This document shows, piece after piece, positions 16,047-25,566 of a stretch of DNA of 64,000 nt (position 1 is the first letter of the stretch; each line of letters opens with the position of its first letter). The notes beneath the pieces were generated by a model that saw nothing but the letters and a program-made list of their open reading frames with translations, had not been told where the DNA came from and did not search any database. The stretch is from contig CALKKV010000043.1 in assembly GCA_937992195.1 (NCBI GenBank), positions 1 to 64,000 of the forward strand, given 5' to 3'. This stretch comes from an uncultured Gammaproteobacteria bacterium (GTDB lineage: Bacteria > Pseudomonadota > Gammaproteobacteria > Arenicellales > Poriferihabitantaceae). A program made the translations under genes and the position numbers.

Positions 16047-17711
16047 ATGCGCTATTTGTTTTTGATTCTAGTTTCGATTATTGGTTTATCTCATTCCGCA
16101 AAACTGTTGGCGGCAGCAGGAGTCGCTAGTGCGCATCCTCTGGCAACCGAAGCAGGAATAGAGATTTTGCAAAAAGGCGGCAACGCTTTTGATGCCGCTG
16201 TCGCAATTACCGCAGCCATAGCAGTGGTAGAGCCCAGTGGCTCAGGTCTCGGTGGTGGTGGTTTTTGGCTCATGCACCAAGCCAGTAGTGGAGAAAGTCT
16301 TATGCTCGATGGACGGGAGACCGCACCAGCGGCTGCGCATCGAGATATGTATCTAGATAACGCAGGCGAAATTATACCGAAGCTATCAATCGATGGCCCC
16401 CTTGCAGCGGGAATACCCGGAGAACCTGCAGCACTAGTATGGATAGCTGAAAACCGCGGAGTGTTACCCCTTGCTGAAAGCCTTGCGCCAGCAATTCGGT
16501 ATGCTGAAGAAGGATTTGAAATTGGAGAACATTATCAACGGTTGATGAATTTCCGCCATGAAACCGTGCTCGCTTCTCCTGCCGCAGCCGCTATTTTTCT
16601 CGACCAGGATAACGTTCCGGAACCTGGTTGGGTTTTGCGTCAACCGGACCTTGCAAACGTTTTACGCGCTATCTCTGACCAAGGCTTTGACGGATTTTAT
16701 CGCGGCCCAATAGCCAAAGCATTGGTTGAAGGAATACAAAACGCCGGCGGAATTTGGACCTTAGAGGATCTCGCCAACTATCGAGTTAAAGTCCGACAAC
16801 CGGTTAAAGCGAACTATCACGGTATGGAAATTACCTCGGCATCTCTTCCCTCTTCCGGTGGCTTGGTGATGGCCATCACCTTAAATCAGTTGTCCAAGTT
16901 AGATTTGTCTTCAACCAATTCTTTGACCCAGACTCATCTATTGGTGGAAGCAATGCGTCGCGCATATCGCGATCGCGCAGCCTACATGGGAGACAGTGAC
17001 TTTGTTGAAGTGCCGACAGAGAAATTATTAAGTGACTCGTACGCGAAATCTTTAAAGGAAACTATTTCTCAGTCGAAAGCCACGCCAAGTAGCGAGCTAG
17101 ATCCGATTGCAGTGGATGACGAAAAAGGCACAGACACAACACACTTTTCGGTGATTGATTCTGATGGAAATAGAGTCGCTGCAACGCTATCAATTAACTA
17201 TCCTTTTGGTTCCGGTTTTGTCGCACCGGGAACCGGTGTTTTGTTAAACGATGAAATGGACGATTTCTCTTCAAAGCCTGGAACGCCAAACGTTTATGGT
17301 TTAGTAGGCAACGAAGCGAATGCAATCGCGCCTGGCAAGCGTATGCTTTCCAGCATGAGCCCTACTTTTTTGGAAACAAACGACCGCATTGCCATTCTGG
17401 GAACACCTGGAGGCAGTCGTATTATCTCTATGATTTTACAAGGTGCCCTTGCCTTTCACAGCGGTGCTGACGCCAAGGAAGTGGTAAGTAAGGGGCGCAT
17501 TCATCATCAATATTTACCCGACAGAATCCAGTACGAACCTGATGCCGTTTCCCTCAAAGAAATTGTGCAACTCTACGCCAAGGGTCATTCCCTCACCCCG
17601 CGTGGTCGAACTTGGGGCAATATGCAGGCAGTCGTACTCGACAAGAAAAGCGGAGAATTAGACGCCGCTTCAGATCCGCGCGGTGAAGGGGCCGCCAGAG
17701 TTATAAAATGA
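16047..17711 (+). CDS. ggt: Gamma-glutamyltransferase proenzyme
   Basis: 554 residues from ATG 16047; an upstream TTG (16026) would add seven residues. A signal peptide (MRYLFLILVSIIGLSHSA) directs it to the periplasm. The N-terminal ASAHPLATEAGIEILQKGGN is diagnostic. Autocleavage is expected before Thr364 in the GTDTTHFSVID segment, giving large and small subunits, with that Thr as nucleophile; SSMSPTF and GTPGGSRI are further conserved small-subunit segments. It cleaves gamma-glutamyl bonds of glutathione and supplies Cys-Gly for uptake. It is the last gene of the rsmJ-rsmE-orn-ggt run and converges on the AOR gene. Confidence 0.94.
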   Translation: MRYLFLILVSIIGLSHSAKLLAAAGVASAHPLATEAGIEILQKGGNAFDAAVAITAAIAVVEPSGSGLGGGGFWLMHQASSGESLMLDGRETAPAAAHRDMYLDNAGEIIPKLSIDGPLAAGIPGEPAALVWIAENRGVLPLAESLAPAIRYAEEGFEIGEHYQRLMNFRHETVLASPAAAAIFLDQDNVPEPGWVLRQPDLANVLRAISDQGFDGFYRGPIAKALVEGIQNAGGIWTLEDLANYRVKVRQPVKANYHGMEITSASLPSSGGLVMAITLNQLSKLDLSSTNSLTQTHLLVEAMRRAYRDRAAYMGDSDFVEVPTEKLLSDSYAKSLKETISQSKATPSSELDPIAVDDEKGTDTTHFSVIDSDGNRVAATLSINYPFGSGFVAPGTGVLLNDEMDDFSSKPGTPNVYGLVGNEANAIAPGKRMLSSMSPTFLETNDRIAILGTPGGSRIISMILQGALAFHSGADAKEVVSKGRIHHQYLPDRIQYEPDAVSLKEIVQLYAKGHSLTPRGRTWGNMQAVVLDKKSGELDAASDPRGEGAARVIK

Positions 17712-17778
17712 ATTATCGGTCGTTGCAGTCGGTTCTATCACTCAAACGATTTCAACACACAAGACCAACATCCAGAAC

Positions 17779-19608
17779 TCAGCTAGCGGATATGCCGAGA
17801 CTACTTAGTTTCTCAGGTGTCGGCGCGCCAGAGTGATCCCAGCCCCGTTGCTCGTAGTACTGCGGTAGTAGAATATCCAGTTCATTCACCCCGCCTTTGG
17901 CAAAGCCACTGGGAACAGGATCTTTCAACATTCTCGGTGGTAGAGAATCGTCGGCGGAGGTCAAGCCCGCGGCATTATTAAACATGCGTTCGAGATTCCA
18001 TACGCGCTCACCCAACGAACGAATTCGTTCTTCGTCCCAGTCACCAGGACAAGTGGCGTTGATCATTCTCGCGAAATGCTCGTATCCCCACACCGCAGTG
18101 GTGAATAAACAAAGTCCTGAGGAATCCACCATCGAAACAAAGTCCTGCGAAGTCTTAACCGCTTCGGCCTTACCTTTGGTCCCAGCGTCCGCCATATCCT
18201 CCTCAAATGTGTCATGTCTAAGATGACATGCACCGCGATTGCTTGTGGCATAGCCCAACCCCATTCCCTGCATCGCCCGTGCGTCATAGCCGGCAAACTC
18301 CTGGCCTTTGGATGACATCGAAAGTTCTGGATGGCCATATTTTTCGCACATGAGTCTTGAACCGAGACCAAGTATTTGTCCAAAACCTTCATGCTTTCCG
18401 GTTTTTTCCGACATTACAACCAAGGCTTCAGCGCTTCCGAAACTGAGATCAACACCATCAGTGTCATCTAGCGTAATCACACCCATCTCGAACAGCTCCA
18501 TTGCCGCCGCCAAGGTCACTCCAAATGATATGGGGTCCATACCATGCTCATTCATCATAAAACCGGCAAACGTCATGGCATCTAAATCATCGACTTTCAA
18601 CACCGGCCCGAACGCAAATGCTGTCTCATACTCTAATCCACCTGAAGCAATAAGATATTCCGGTCGATCTTTTACACTAAAATGTGACGGATCAATTTTT
18701 GCAATTCTTCCACATGCAATAGTGCATCCAAAACAGGCTGCGTTTTTAATAAGATTTTTATGACCGCTTCTATTTGTAATCATGACCGCTTCATGATTCA
18801 CACTATCTGCTTGCGAAAAAGATACCTTGCGAAAATTTTCTGTAGGTAGACCACCAAACTCTTGCATGCTATCCAACATCGCAAGCGTGCCATAGCGCAT
18901 TAAACCTCTGCGCGCACTGCTGCCGTGCAGCTCTTTATTGACGCTGTTCGCAACCTCCATAAATGCTGCGCCATTGTCTTCAGTAACCCCAACGGTCCCT
19001 CTCGCAGCAATAGCCTTCAAATTCTTACTGCCCATGACCGCACCAACTCCTGATCGACCTGCCGCGCGATGTAAATCATTCACCACACATGCGTAGCGAA
19101 CAAGCTGTTCACCAGAAACTCCTATTGCTGCAACTTTAGTTAATGGATCCTGAGTTTCGCGGTGAATCCAAGCATCGGTTTCCCATACCGTCTTACCCCA
19201 AATTTCGTCAGCCGGTAACAGCTCTACTTGATCATCTTTTATCGACAGATATACCGGTTTTTCCGACTTCCCTTGAATAATTACCATATCGTAGCCGGCA
19301 TACTTTAACTCTGCTCCAAATTTGCCACCCGAGTTAGAGGCGGCAATCGCGTTTGTCAGTGGACCTTTTGTCACAACGCTGTATCGACCACTGGTTGAAG
19401 CCATAGTGCCGGTTAAAGGACCAGTTGAAAAGATAAGTTTGTTGTCGGCGCCAAGGGGATCAGCGGCAGGATCCATTTCTTCCCATAGGTACTTGGTAGC
19501 GAGACCACGACTTCCCAGGTACTGCTCGGCCCATTCCATATTCAGCGGCTCCGCAACTGCCGTTCCAGCGGTTAGATCAACGCGAAGTATTTTTTTATGC
19601 CAGCTCAT
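17779..19608 (-). CDS. Aldehyde:ferredoxin oxidoreductase family, tungsten-type
   Basis: 609 residues from ATG 19608 (GGAGAG 5-6 bases upstream). The AOR N-terminal domain is clear (ILRVDLTAGTAV, YLGSRGLATKYLWEE, STGPLTGT, SGRYSVVTKGPLT). The [4Fe-4S] ligands are Cys292, Cys295 and Cys299 in CFGCTIACG plus Cys500 in DSSGLCLF. The middle and C-terminal domains bind two pyranopterins that hold tungsten. Family members oxidise aldehydes to acids with ferredoxin, or act as the W-subunit of benzoyl-CoA reductases and related enzymes. No pterin-synthesis, ferredoxin or partner-subunit gene is adjacent, so the electron partner is unknown. The protein is full length and appears intact. Confidence 0.9.
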   Translation of the reverse strand: MSWHKKILRVDLTAGTAVAEPLNMEWAEQYLGSRGLATKYLWEEMDPAADPLGADNKLIFSTGPLTGTMASTSGRYSVVTKGPLTNAIAASNSGGKFGAELKYAGYDMVIIQGKSEKPVYLSIKDDQVELLPADEIWGKTVWETDAWIHRETQDPLTKVAAIGVSGEQLVRYACVVNDLHRAAGRSGVGAVMGSKNLKAIAARGTVGVTEDNGAAFMEVANSVNKELHGSSARRGLMRYGTLAMLDSMQEFGGLPTENFRKVSFSQADSVNHEAVMITNRSGHKNLIKNAACFGCTIACGRIAKIDPSHFSVKDRPEYLIASGGLEYETAFAFGPVLKVDDLDAMTFAGFMMNEHGMDPISFGVTLAAAMELFEMGVITLDDTDGVDLSFGSAEALVVMSEKTGKHEGFGQILGLGSRLMCEKYGHPELSMSSKGQEFAGYDARAMQGMGLGYATSNRGACHLRHDTFEEDMADAGTKGKAEAVKTSQDFVSMVDSSGLCLFTTAVWGYEHFARMINATCPGDWDEERIRSLGERVWNLERMFNNAAGLTSADDSLPPRMLKDPVPSGFAKGGVNELDILLPQYYEQRGWDHSGAPTPEKLSSLGISAS

Positions 19609-19782
19609 AGCGACTCTCCAATCCAAATATATCTCGAAGTGAATATTATCTTTTAGTCAATGCAAGTCATTGCCAAAGGCGTTTTTATGCAGCAAATGGA
19701 TTCCGCCACCACTAAAGGTTCAGAATCTCCTGCTCAAATTTTCTAGTGGAAAAGAATAGCAGAATTGACGACAAAATGTATT

Positions 19783-20319
19783 TCAGACTAGCGAAAAGAA
19801 ACAACCATCGCTGGTAACGCCAGGAGTATCATCTTCTGCAGTTTGCTCGAGCGCGATATCCGCTAGTTGGTAGAACACAGAACGGGTTAACTTCGCTTTA
19901 AGTCCATCGCGTACAGATATATAGGGACTGGGTTCGGCCGTTACCGGGTCAGTTTTCACTACTAAAGGATGCTTATTATTTGCGATCACAACCTCATCCA
20001 CATTGGTCCGAAAAGCGAGTTGTAGATCTCGCCCTTCGCCGATAAGTTTTAGCTCTTCAGCAATAAATGGCGCATCCAACACCGTTATTCGATACTTTGC
20101 AGGCGGAGTCATCAGGTAATACTGATTTTCTTGAAAAACTAAGACCGAAGAAAATAGTTTAACCAATGCGTGACGAGTTATCTTCCGACCTTCATGCACC
20201 CAATCACCGTTTACCTCAATACGCAAGTCAAAATCCACGGTTTTGGTCGGATGCCATGTTTCTACCGGTGGTCGATCGAACGCTTTCAGCTGATCAAAAA
20301 TACCTTCAAGGTTACCCAA
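19783..20319 (-). CDS. DUF1285 domain protein
   Basis: 178 residues matching the DUF1285 pattern: PVETWHP, LRIEVNGDWVHEGRKITR, LVKLFSSVL, YYLMTPPAKYRITVLDAPF, and RDGLKAKLTRSVFYQL near the end. The family is common in gammaproteobacteria and has no established function that I can state. Its start lies 17 bases after the hrcA stop on the same strand, so it is likely co-transcribed with hrcA. Confidence 0.85.
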   Translation of the reverse strand: MGNLEGIFDQLKAFDRPPVETWHPTKTVDFDLRIEVNGDWVHEGRKITRHALVKLFSSVLVFQENQYYLMTPPAKYRITVLDAPFIAEELKLIGEGRDLQLAFRTNVDEVVIANNKHPLVVKTDPVTAEPSPYISVRDGLKAKLTRSVFYQLADIALEQTAEDDTPGVTSDGCFFSLV

Positions 20320-20336
20320 CTTGAATCATTGCTTAT

Positions 20337-21398
20337 CTAGTGACGCTTGGCGGAAGACAGCGCGCTTCCAACCAGCCGAGCGGTTATATCCACAGCAGAT
20401 ATCACTTCGTTATAGTGCATACGAGTCGGACCAATCACACCGAGAACACCAACTCGCTCATTATCAACTTCATACGGCGCAGCAATCACACTACAGTCTT
20501 CCAGAATCTTATATCCTGACTCTTCACCGATAAATATTTGTACGCCCGATGTTTCCAGACTCTTTTGCAATAGATCGTAGAGGACTTGTTTGGTTTTAAA
20601 GGTATCAAACAATCCTTTAATTTTTTCCAGTTCAGCAAAATCGGGGATACCCAACAGATTATTTTCCCCACTGACTAACACTGAATCTTTTTCCGACTCT
20701 GATTCACTTTCAAACAATTCCCCTGCCATTTTGACAGCAGTCCGCATCTCTCTGTGCATGTCCTTATGATCACTGCGCATATGACGCGCCAAATCAGTTC
20801 TGACTGTATCGAGATTCCAGCTGTCGTAGGTCGCGTTAAAGAAATTTGCGGCTTCCACCAACTCACTATCGGAATAATCTTTATCTACCGCGAGAACACG
20901 GTTTTGTACCTGACCATCTTGAGTAATCAAGATTGCCAACACCCGCTGCGGAGATAATTTAAGAAACTCGATTTGTTTAAATGCCACACCTGTTTTAGTT
21001 GGCGTTGACAATACTCCGGCAAACGAGGTGATCTGCGAGAGCATATCGGCCGCACCGGTGAGGATACTTTTTTGATCTGATATCCCATCGAACACATCTC
21101 CATATTCACTAGCGGCTTGAGTCTGAATATTCCCAGCACTCATCAAACAGTTGATAAAAAACCGGTAGCCTTTTGGCGTAGGCACACGCCCGGCAGAGGT
21201 GTGTGGTGCATCAATCAAGCCGCACATCTCAAGATCAGACATCACATTACGAATGGTTGCAGGGCTGAGCTCCAGGTCGGTCTCCTTTGACAAAGTGCGA
21301 GAACCAACCGGTGTTCCATCATTGATGTACTTGCTGATCAATCCCATCAGAACTAGCTCTGCCCGAGAACCAGGAGTTATGTTTTCATGATCAGTCAT
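20337..21398 (-). CDS. hrcA: Heat-inducible transcription repressor HrcA
   Basis: 353 residues with an N-terminal winged helix (residues about 5-80: AELVLMGLISKYINDGTPVG, TIRNVMSDLEMCGLI, HTSAGRVPTPKGYRFF) and the C-terminal HrcA domain ending VGVLGVIGPTRMHYNEVIS. HrcA represses groE or dnaK operons by binding CIRCE elements and needs GroEL to stay folded. I found no CIRCE inverted repeat in this window, neither upstream of itself nor of grpE-dnaK-dnaJ, so its target is probably groESL elsewhere. Unlike many genomes, it is not linked to grpE. Confidence 0.95.
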   Translation of the reverse strand: MTDHENITPGSRAELVLMGLISKYINDGTPVGSRTLSKETDLELSPATIRNVMSDLEMCGLIDAPHTSAGRVPTPKGYRFFINCLMSAGNIQTQAASEYGDVFDGISDQKSILTGAADMLSQITSFAGVLSTPTKTGVAFKQIEFLKLSPQRVLAILITQDGQVQNRVLAVDKDYSDSELVEAANFFNATYDSWNLDTVRTDLARHMRSDHKDMHREMRTAVKMAGELFESESESEKDSVLVSGENNLLGIPDFAELEKIKGLFDTFKTKQVLYDLLQKSLETSGVQIFIGEESGYKILEDCSVIAAPYEVDNERVGVLGVIGPTRMHYNEVISAVDITARLVGSALSSAKRH

Positions 21399-21734
21399 TC
21401 GAAAATACTGTTACGATTGAATTCAAAATTGTCGCGCCGCCTTAAAGATATCGGTGTTTAGCGGCAAAAATCAATCGTCAATATTGTTTTTTGTTGTATC
21501 CGGCTTATACTTGAAGAATACCGCAGAAAATCGACCTCTTTCTGAAGTAAATATTACACTAAGAAATACTACAGCGAGGCGAAAATTCTGGAGATTCGAG
21601 TTTTGGCAAGCAACACAAGCATATTCAAGAAAGCGCACCAAACCATTGAATTGAAGTCGCGATACACCATGACTTAGATCGAAAACCGAAGCTCTTTTTT
21701 AATTTATAAAAACCTACTAACTCCCTGAAATATA
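21399..21734. other. Divergent intergenic region between hrcA and nadK
   Basis: 336 bases, AT-rich in places, with no gene of recognisable character. It must carry promoters for hrcA (leftward) and nadK-recN (rightward). I looked for a CIRCE element (TTAGCACTC-N9-GAGTGCTAA) and a sigma-32 promoter here and saw neither. Confidence 0.5.
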
Positions 21735-22598
21735 GTGAAAATATCTACTGTTGGACTGTTTGGAAAATTTCGGGATAGCAGCGTCTCTCCAATACTCGAG
21801 CAGGTTCGGGCATCTCTTGAAAAACGCAATTTGAAGGTCCTCCTAGGCAGCACAACCTCGGAAGATATTGACGGTGAGAGAATTGATGAAGAACAGGAAG
21901 ACTTGGGTGACGTAATCGATCTTGCCATGGTCGTCGGTGGCGATGGCACAATGTTGAGCACAGCGAGAAAGCTTGCGAAATATCAGGTCCCTGCTGTGGG
22001 CGTCAACTTGGGACGCTTAGGATTCCTCACCGATATTGCATTAGACGACCTAGAAGCCAGTATCGATGATATTTTGTCCGGGACGCATCGTACTGAGAAA
22101 CGCACATTACTTTCGATATCGATCAGTATAGAAGGAAAACAGCTTTACCAGGGACTCGCGGTGAATGATGCAGTGTTGTCTAAAGGAAATACCGGTCGAC
22201 TGGTTGAGTTTGAGACACATATCAACGACGTATTCGTCAGTCACACCCGTAGCGACGGTGTCATTATTGCTACCCCTACTGGCTCAACAGCATACTCGCT
22301 GTCTGCAGGGGGGCCGATTATTTATCCTACGTTGCCTGTTTTCAGTATTGCTCCCATTTGCCCGCATACACTAAGCAACCGGCCAATTATTATTGATAGT
22401 CGTGATCGCATAAGAATTAACGCCATCAAAACTTCTGAAACCCACGCCAACCTCTCTCTCGACGGCTCGATCGTACACAAGATTCAAGGTGGAGAAACCC
22501 TTGAACTCACGGCCGCCCCGCACCAACTTTCCATGATTAGAATGCGCTCTCATGACCATTTTGAAATTCTGCGATCAAAGCTTGGCTGGTCAGGATGA
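21735..22598 (+). CDS. nadK: NAD kinase
   Basis: 287 residues starting at GTG 21735. MVVGGDGTMLSTAR carries the GGDGT phosphate-binding motif, followed by GVNLGRLGFLTD, AVNDAVLSKGN and DGVIIATPTGSTAYSLSAGG, all diagnostic of NadK. It makes NADP from NAD and ATP (or polyphosphate). It overlaps recN by 4 bases (ATGA), the arrangement found in many gammaproteobacteria. Confidence 0.96.
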   Translation: MKISTVGLFGKFRDSSVSPILEQVRASLEKRNLKVLLGSTTSEDIDGERIDEEQEDLGDVIDLAMVVGGDGTMLSTARKLAKYQVPAVGVNLGRLGFLTDIALDDLEASIDDILSGTHRTEKRTLLSISISIEGKQLYQGLAVNDAVLSKGNTGRLVEFETHINDVFVSHTRSDGVIIATPTGSTAYSLSAGGPIIYPTLPVFSIAPICPHTLSNRPIIIDSRDRIRINAIKTSETHANLSLDGSIVHKIQGGETLELTAAPHQLSMIRMRSHDHFEILRSKLGWSG

Positions 22599-24265
22599 TC
22601 GATTGGATTGCCATCAGAAATTTCGCGATCACTGAAACGGTTGAACTGGAGCTGGGAGAACAATTCACAGCTGTTACTGGTGAAACAGGCTCTGGAAAAT
22701 CGTTGATGGTCGATGCGTTGAGTATTTTGCTAGGCGCTCGCGCTGACAATGCCTTAATTCAATACGGTAAAGACCAGGCGGAAATTCAAGCGAGCTTTAA
22801 CCTACCCGAATCCGACCCGGTGTTTGTTTGGCTCCATGCGCATGATTTGGCAGCGGATCAGGAATTGCAACTGCGGCGCATAATTCGAAGAAACAAGCCT
22901 GGACGCGGCTATATCAATGGCAAACCGGTTAATATTTCGATGCTGCGTGAACTCGGCCAGTCGCTGGTGGACATCCATGGCCAGCATGAACATCATTCTC
23001 TGATGCGGCGTCCTGTTCAACAGGCATTGCTTGACGAGGCCGCGGGCAATCAAAAACTGCTTGAGAAGATAGCGATTGAACACGATAAGATCTCTGACCT
23101 ACGAAGTCAGCTTGATCAGCTAAAAAACTCCCAACAAGCTATCGCTGAGCGTATCGATCTATTGAAATTTCAACTTGGCGAATTGGAACTCCTGGCACCC
23201 GTAGCGGATGAATGGGAACAATTGGAGATTGCACAGAAGCGATCGCAGCACAGCAGCGAACTGGTTTCTGGTACGCGAGAAGTTGCCAATACACTATTAC
23301 AAAATGATGATCAGAGCATTTATCTAGACCTCAATCGATTGCGTGCACAACTGCGACAACTCGAACCTCTGGATAATACGCTTGGTCCGATCGCAACGAT
23401 GCTTGATGAAGCAATTGTAAACGTTGAGGAAGCGGCTCAGCAGTTGAAACATCACTATGAAGGGATCGAGTTAGACCCTCAAGAGGCTCAAGAGTTGGAA
23501 CAACGAGTATCGAGCTACCACTCACTTGCACGCAAACATCGCGTTAACCCTTCAATGCTGGCCGGGCATGCAAAAAAACTGAGAAGAGAGCTCGACAATT
23601 TAAATAACCCTGAAGCTGAACGCGAACGTCTTGAAGATGACCTATCGAATGCGGTTGATGCGTACAAAGAAATCGCTGGCGAACTCAACAAAAAACGTAT
23701 CTCGACCTCTAAAAAACTAAGTAAAAATATTACCGATGCGATGCAGAATCTGGGTATGCAAGGCGGCTCTTTTCATATCGCGATACAGCCGGTAGCAGAA
23801 AATTCTTTTCCGCGTACTGGCACGGAAATCATTGAGTTCATGGTTACAGCGAACCCTGGGATACCACCACAACCTCTGGCAAAGATCGCGTCTGGGGGCG
23901 AGGTCTCTCGGATCTCGCTTGCGATTCAAGTAATTCTTGCAGATGCCGCTAGTGTACCGACACTTGTATTTGACGAAGTCGACGTCGGGATTGGCGGAAC
24001 GGTCGCCAATGTAGTGGGCGAAAGATTGCGGCAGCTGGGTCGTAGTAGACAAGTTATCAGTGTCACCCATTTGGCTCAGGTTGCTGCTAGGGCCGATCAC
24101 CATTTATCGGTAACTAAACGGAGCGAGAACGGTAAATCGGTGCTTGTTGAGATAGCCAAGTTAACTGACGAGGAACGGGTCCAGGAGATTGCACGTATGT
24201 CCGGCAGCGACAAACTCACCTCTCAATCTCGAGCTCATGCTGAGCAGTTGCTCGCAACTGACTGA
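22595..24265 (+). CDS. recN: DNA repair protein RecN
   Basis: 556 residues, an SMC-like ATPase. Walker A is GETGSGKS (residues about 30-37), the central part (about 155-360) is coiled coil, and the C-terminal head has the ABC signature KIASGGEVSRISLAIQ, Walker B LVFDEVDVGIGG and the switch histidine in VTHLAQVAARADHH. It acts in double-strand break repair. Start ATG overlaps the nadK stop, giving coupled translation. No LexA box was identified upstream of the pair. Confidence 0.97.
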   Translation: MIDWIAIRNFAITETVELELGEQFTAVTGETGSGKSLMVDALSILLGARADNALIQYGKDQAEIQASFNLPESDPVFVWLHAHDLAADQELQLRRIIRRNKPGRGYINGKPVNISMLRELGQSLVDIHGQHEHHSLMRRPVQQALLDEAAGNQKLLEKIAIEHDKISDLRSQLDQLKNSQQAIAERIDLLKFQLGELELLAPVADEWEQLEIAQKRSQHSSELVSGTREVANTLLQNDDQSIYLDLNRLRAQLRQLEPLDNTLGPIATMLDEAIVNVEEAAQQLKHHYEGIELDPQEAQELEQRVSSYHSLARKHRVNPSMLAGHAKKLRRELDNLNNPEAERERLEDDLSNAVDAYKEIAGELNKKRISTSKKLSKNITDAMQNLGMQGGSFHIAIQPVAENSFPRTGTEIIEFMVTANPGIPPQPLAKIASGGEVSRISLAIQVILADAASVPTLVFDEVDVGIGGTVANVVGERLRQLGRSRQVISVTHLAQVAARADHHLSVTKRSENGKSVLVEIAKLTDEERVQEIARMSGSDKLTSQSRAHAEQLLATD

Positions 24266-24413
24266 TAAACAAGATATTATCTACCGGAAGTGCTAGATAC
24301 TCGGTAAGCAGGATGTACGCAGACGAAACAATTACTGTGTGCTCTTTCAAATCGTATTTAGGGAATTCAACCCAGCCGCAATCAGGATGACACCACTCGA
24401 TCGTTAAAGAATT

Positions 24414-24914
24414 ATGCCAAGCGCAGCTAAATCTATTCAATCCCAAGACAAACGCACGCTTCGTCCCGCTGTTCTCGATGATGTCAGATCGATTTATCAG
24501 ATTCTGAAGCATTACAGCGACCGTGGTTTACTTTTGCCTAGACCAGAGAGCGATATTTATCAATCGATCCGCGAATTTGTTGTGGTCGAAAACTCTGACC
24601 GAATTGTCGCGTGCTGTGCGCTACAAATCTTCACTAGACAGTTGGGAGAAGTTCGTAGTTTAGCGGTAATGCCGGAATATGCGGGGGCGGGTATTGGCAC
24701 AGAAATCGTCGAAAGGATCGAACAAGAAGCAAACACAATAGGATTAACGCGACTAATGGCGTTAACCTACGAAGTGAAATTTTTTTCCCGTATGGGCTAT
24801 AAGGTAGTAGAGATGAATGTGCTTCCTGAAAAGGTGTGGGGGGCTTGTATTAACTGTCACAAATTCCGAAATTGTGATGAAATAGCGGTGCTAAAACTAC
24901 TTTCAGAGGATTAG
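24414..24914 (+). CDS. GNAT N-acetyltransferase, ArgA-like
   Basis: 166 residues. RPAVLDDVRSIYQILKHYSD, GLLLPRP and IREFVVVE, then EVRSLAVMPEYAGAGIGTEI (acetyl-CoA loop) and LPEKVWGACINCHKFRNCDE match the GNAT domain of N-acetylglutamate synthase and its short stand-alone relatives. The Cys-x2-Cys-x5-Cys in the tail is a family feature of unknown role. It may supply N-acetylglutamate for arginine synthesis, but could act on another amine. Monocistronic, 148 bases from each neighbour. Confidence 0.8.
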   Translation: MPSAAKSIQSQDKRTLRPAVLDDVRSIYQILKHYSDRGLLLPRPESDIYQSIREFVVVENSDRIVACCALQIFTRQLGEVRSLAVMPEYAGAGIGTEIVERIEQEANTIGLTRLMALTYEVKFFSRMGYKVVEMNVLPEKVWGACINCHKFRNCDEIAVLKLLSED

Positions 24915-25062
24915 ATCAGTTGATATGGAATGGTCTTTTGGAATCACCAAAAATTGATGATTGTGATCGCGGAACTTAAACCGTTTTCGACTGTTTGATT
25001 GGGTATAAAGAAAAATTCACAATCGTCAAAATTTTAATTCTTCAAATAGTTCTCGAAACTCT

Positions 25063-25416
25063 ATGACTCATCTCCCAAATTTCCAGCGACTGATTATTTT
25101 CTTTGGTTTAGTGGTTAGCCTAGGGGTGACAGGCGGATGCGTTTATCGCCAAGATATCCAACAGGGCAATGAAATCACGTCGGAGATGGTGGAACAAATC
25201 AGGCCGGGGATGAGTCGTCGAGAAGTGATACGCGTGCTGGGCTACCCACTGATCAATGATCCGTTTAATCGAGACAGATGGGATTACTACTATTCTCTAA
25301 AACGTGGAAAGAGCAAGGAAGTAACGAGTCAGTCTGCTACTTTGTATTTCGACGGCGATAATCTCGAGTCAATTGATTCACGACTTACCGAAGATAATAC
25401 TGAAGATAATAGTTAG
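25063..25416 (+). CDS. bamE: Outer membrane protein assembly factor BamE
   Basis: 117 residues with a lipobox VTGGC (lipidated Cys26) after a hydrophobic signal. VYRQDIQQGNEIT, QIRPGMSRREVIRVLG, PFNRDRWDYYYSLKRGK and LYFDGDNLESI are conserved SmpA/OmlA segments. It is the small lipoprotein subunit of the BAM complex that folds beta-barrels into the outer membrane. Convergent with dsbC; I see no convincing terminator in the 150 bases between. Confidence 0.95.
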   Translation: MTHLPNFQRLIIFFGLVVSLGVTGGCVYRQDIQQGNEITSEMVEQIRPGMSRREVIRVLGYPLINDPFNRDRWDYYYSLKRGKSKEVTSQSATLYFDGDNLESIDSRLTEDNTEDNS

Positions 25417-25566
25417 TAATCAATTCCAGAAGACGTCCGTAGTCAGTCGTTGCTCATAGTCAAGCGTGTAACCCCAATAGTCTCACTCTTCAAGCTGCCG
25501 TAGTTGAGCCCTGGATTGGCGTCAAGAACTCCTGGAAATATAATTGACTCGCATTCAGCGAACAAT

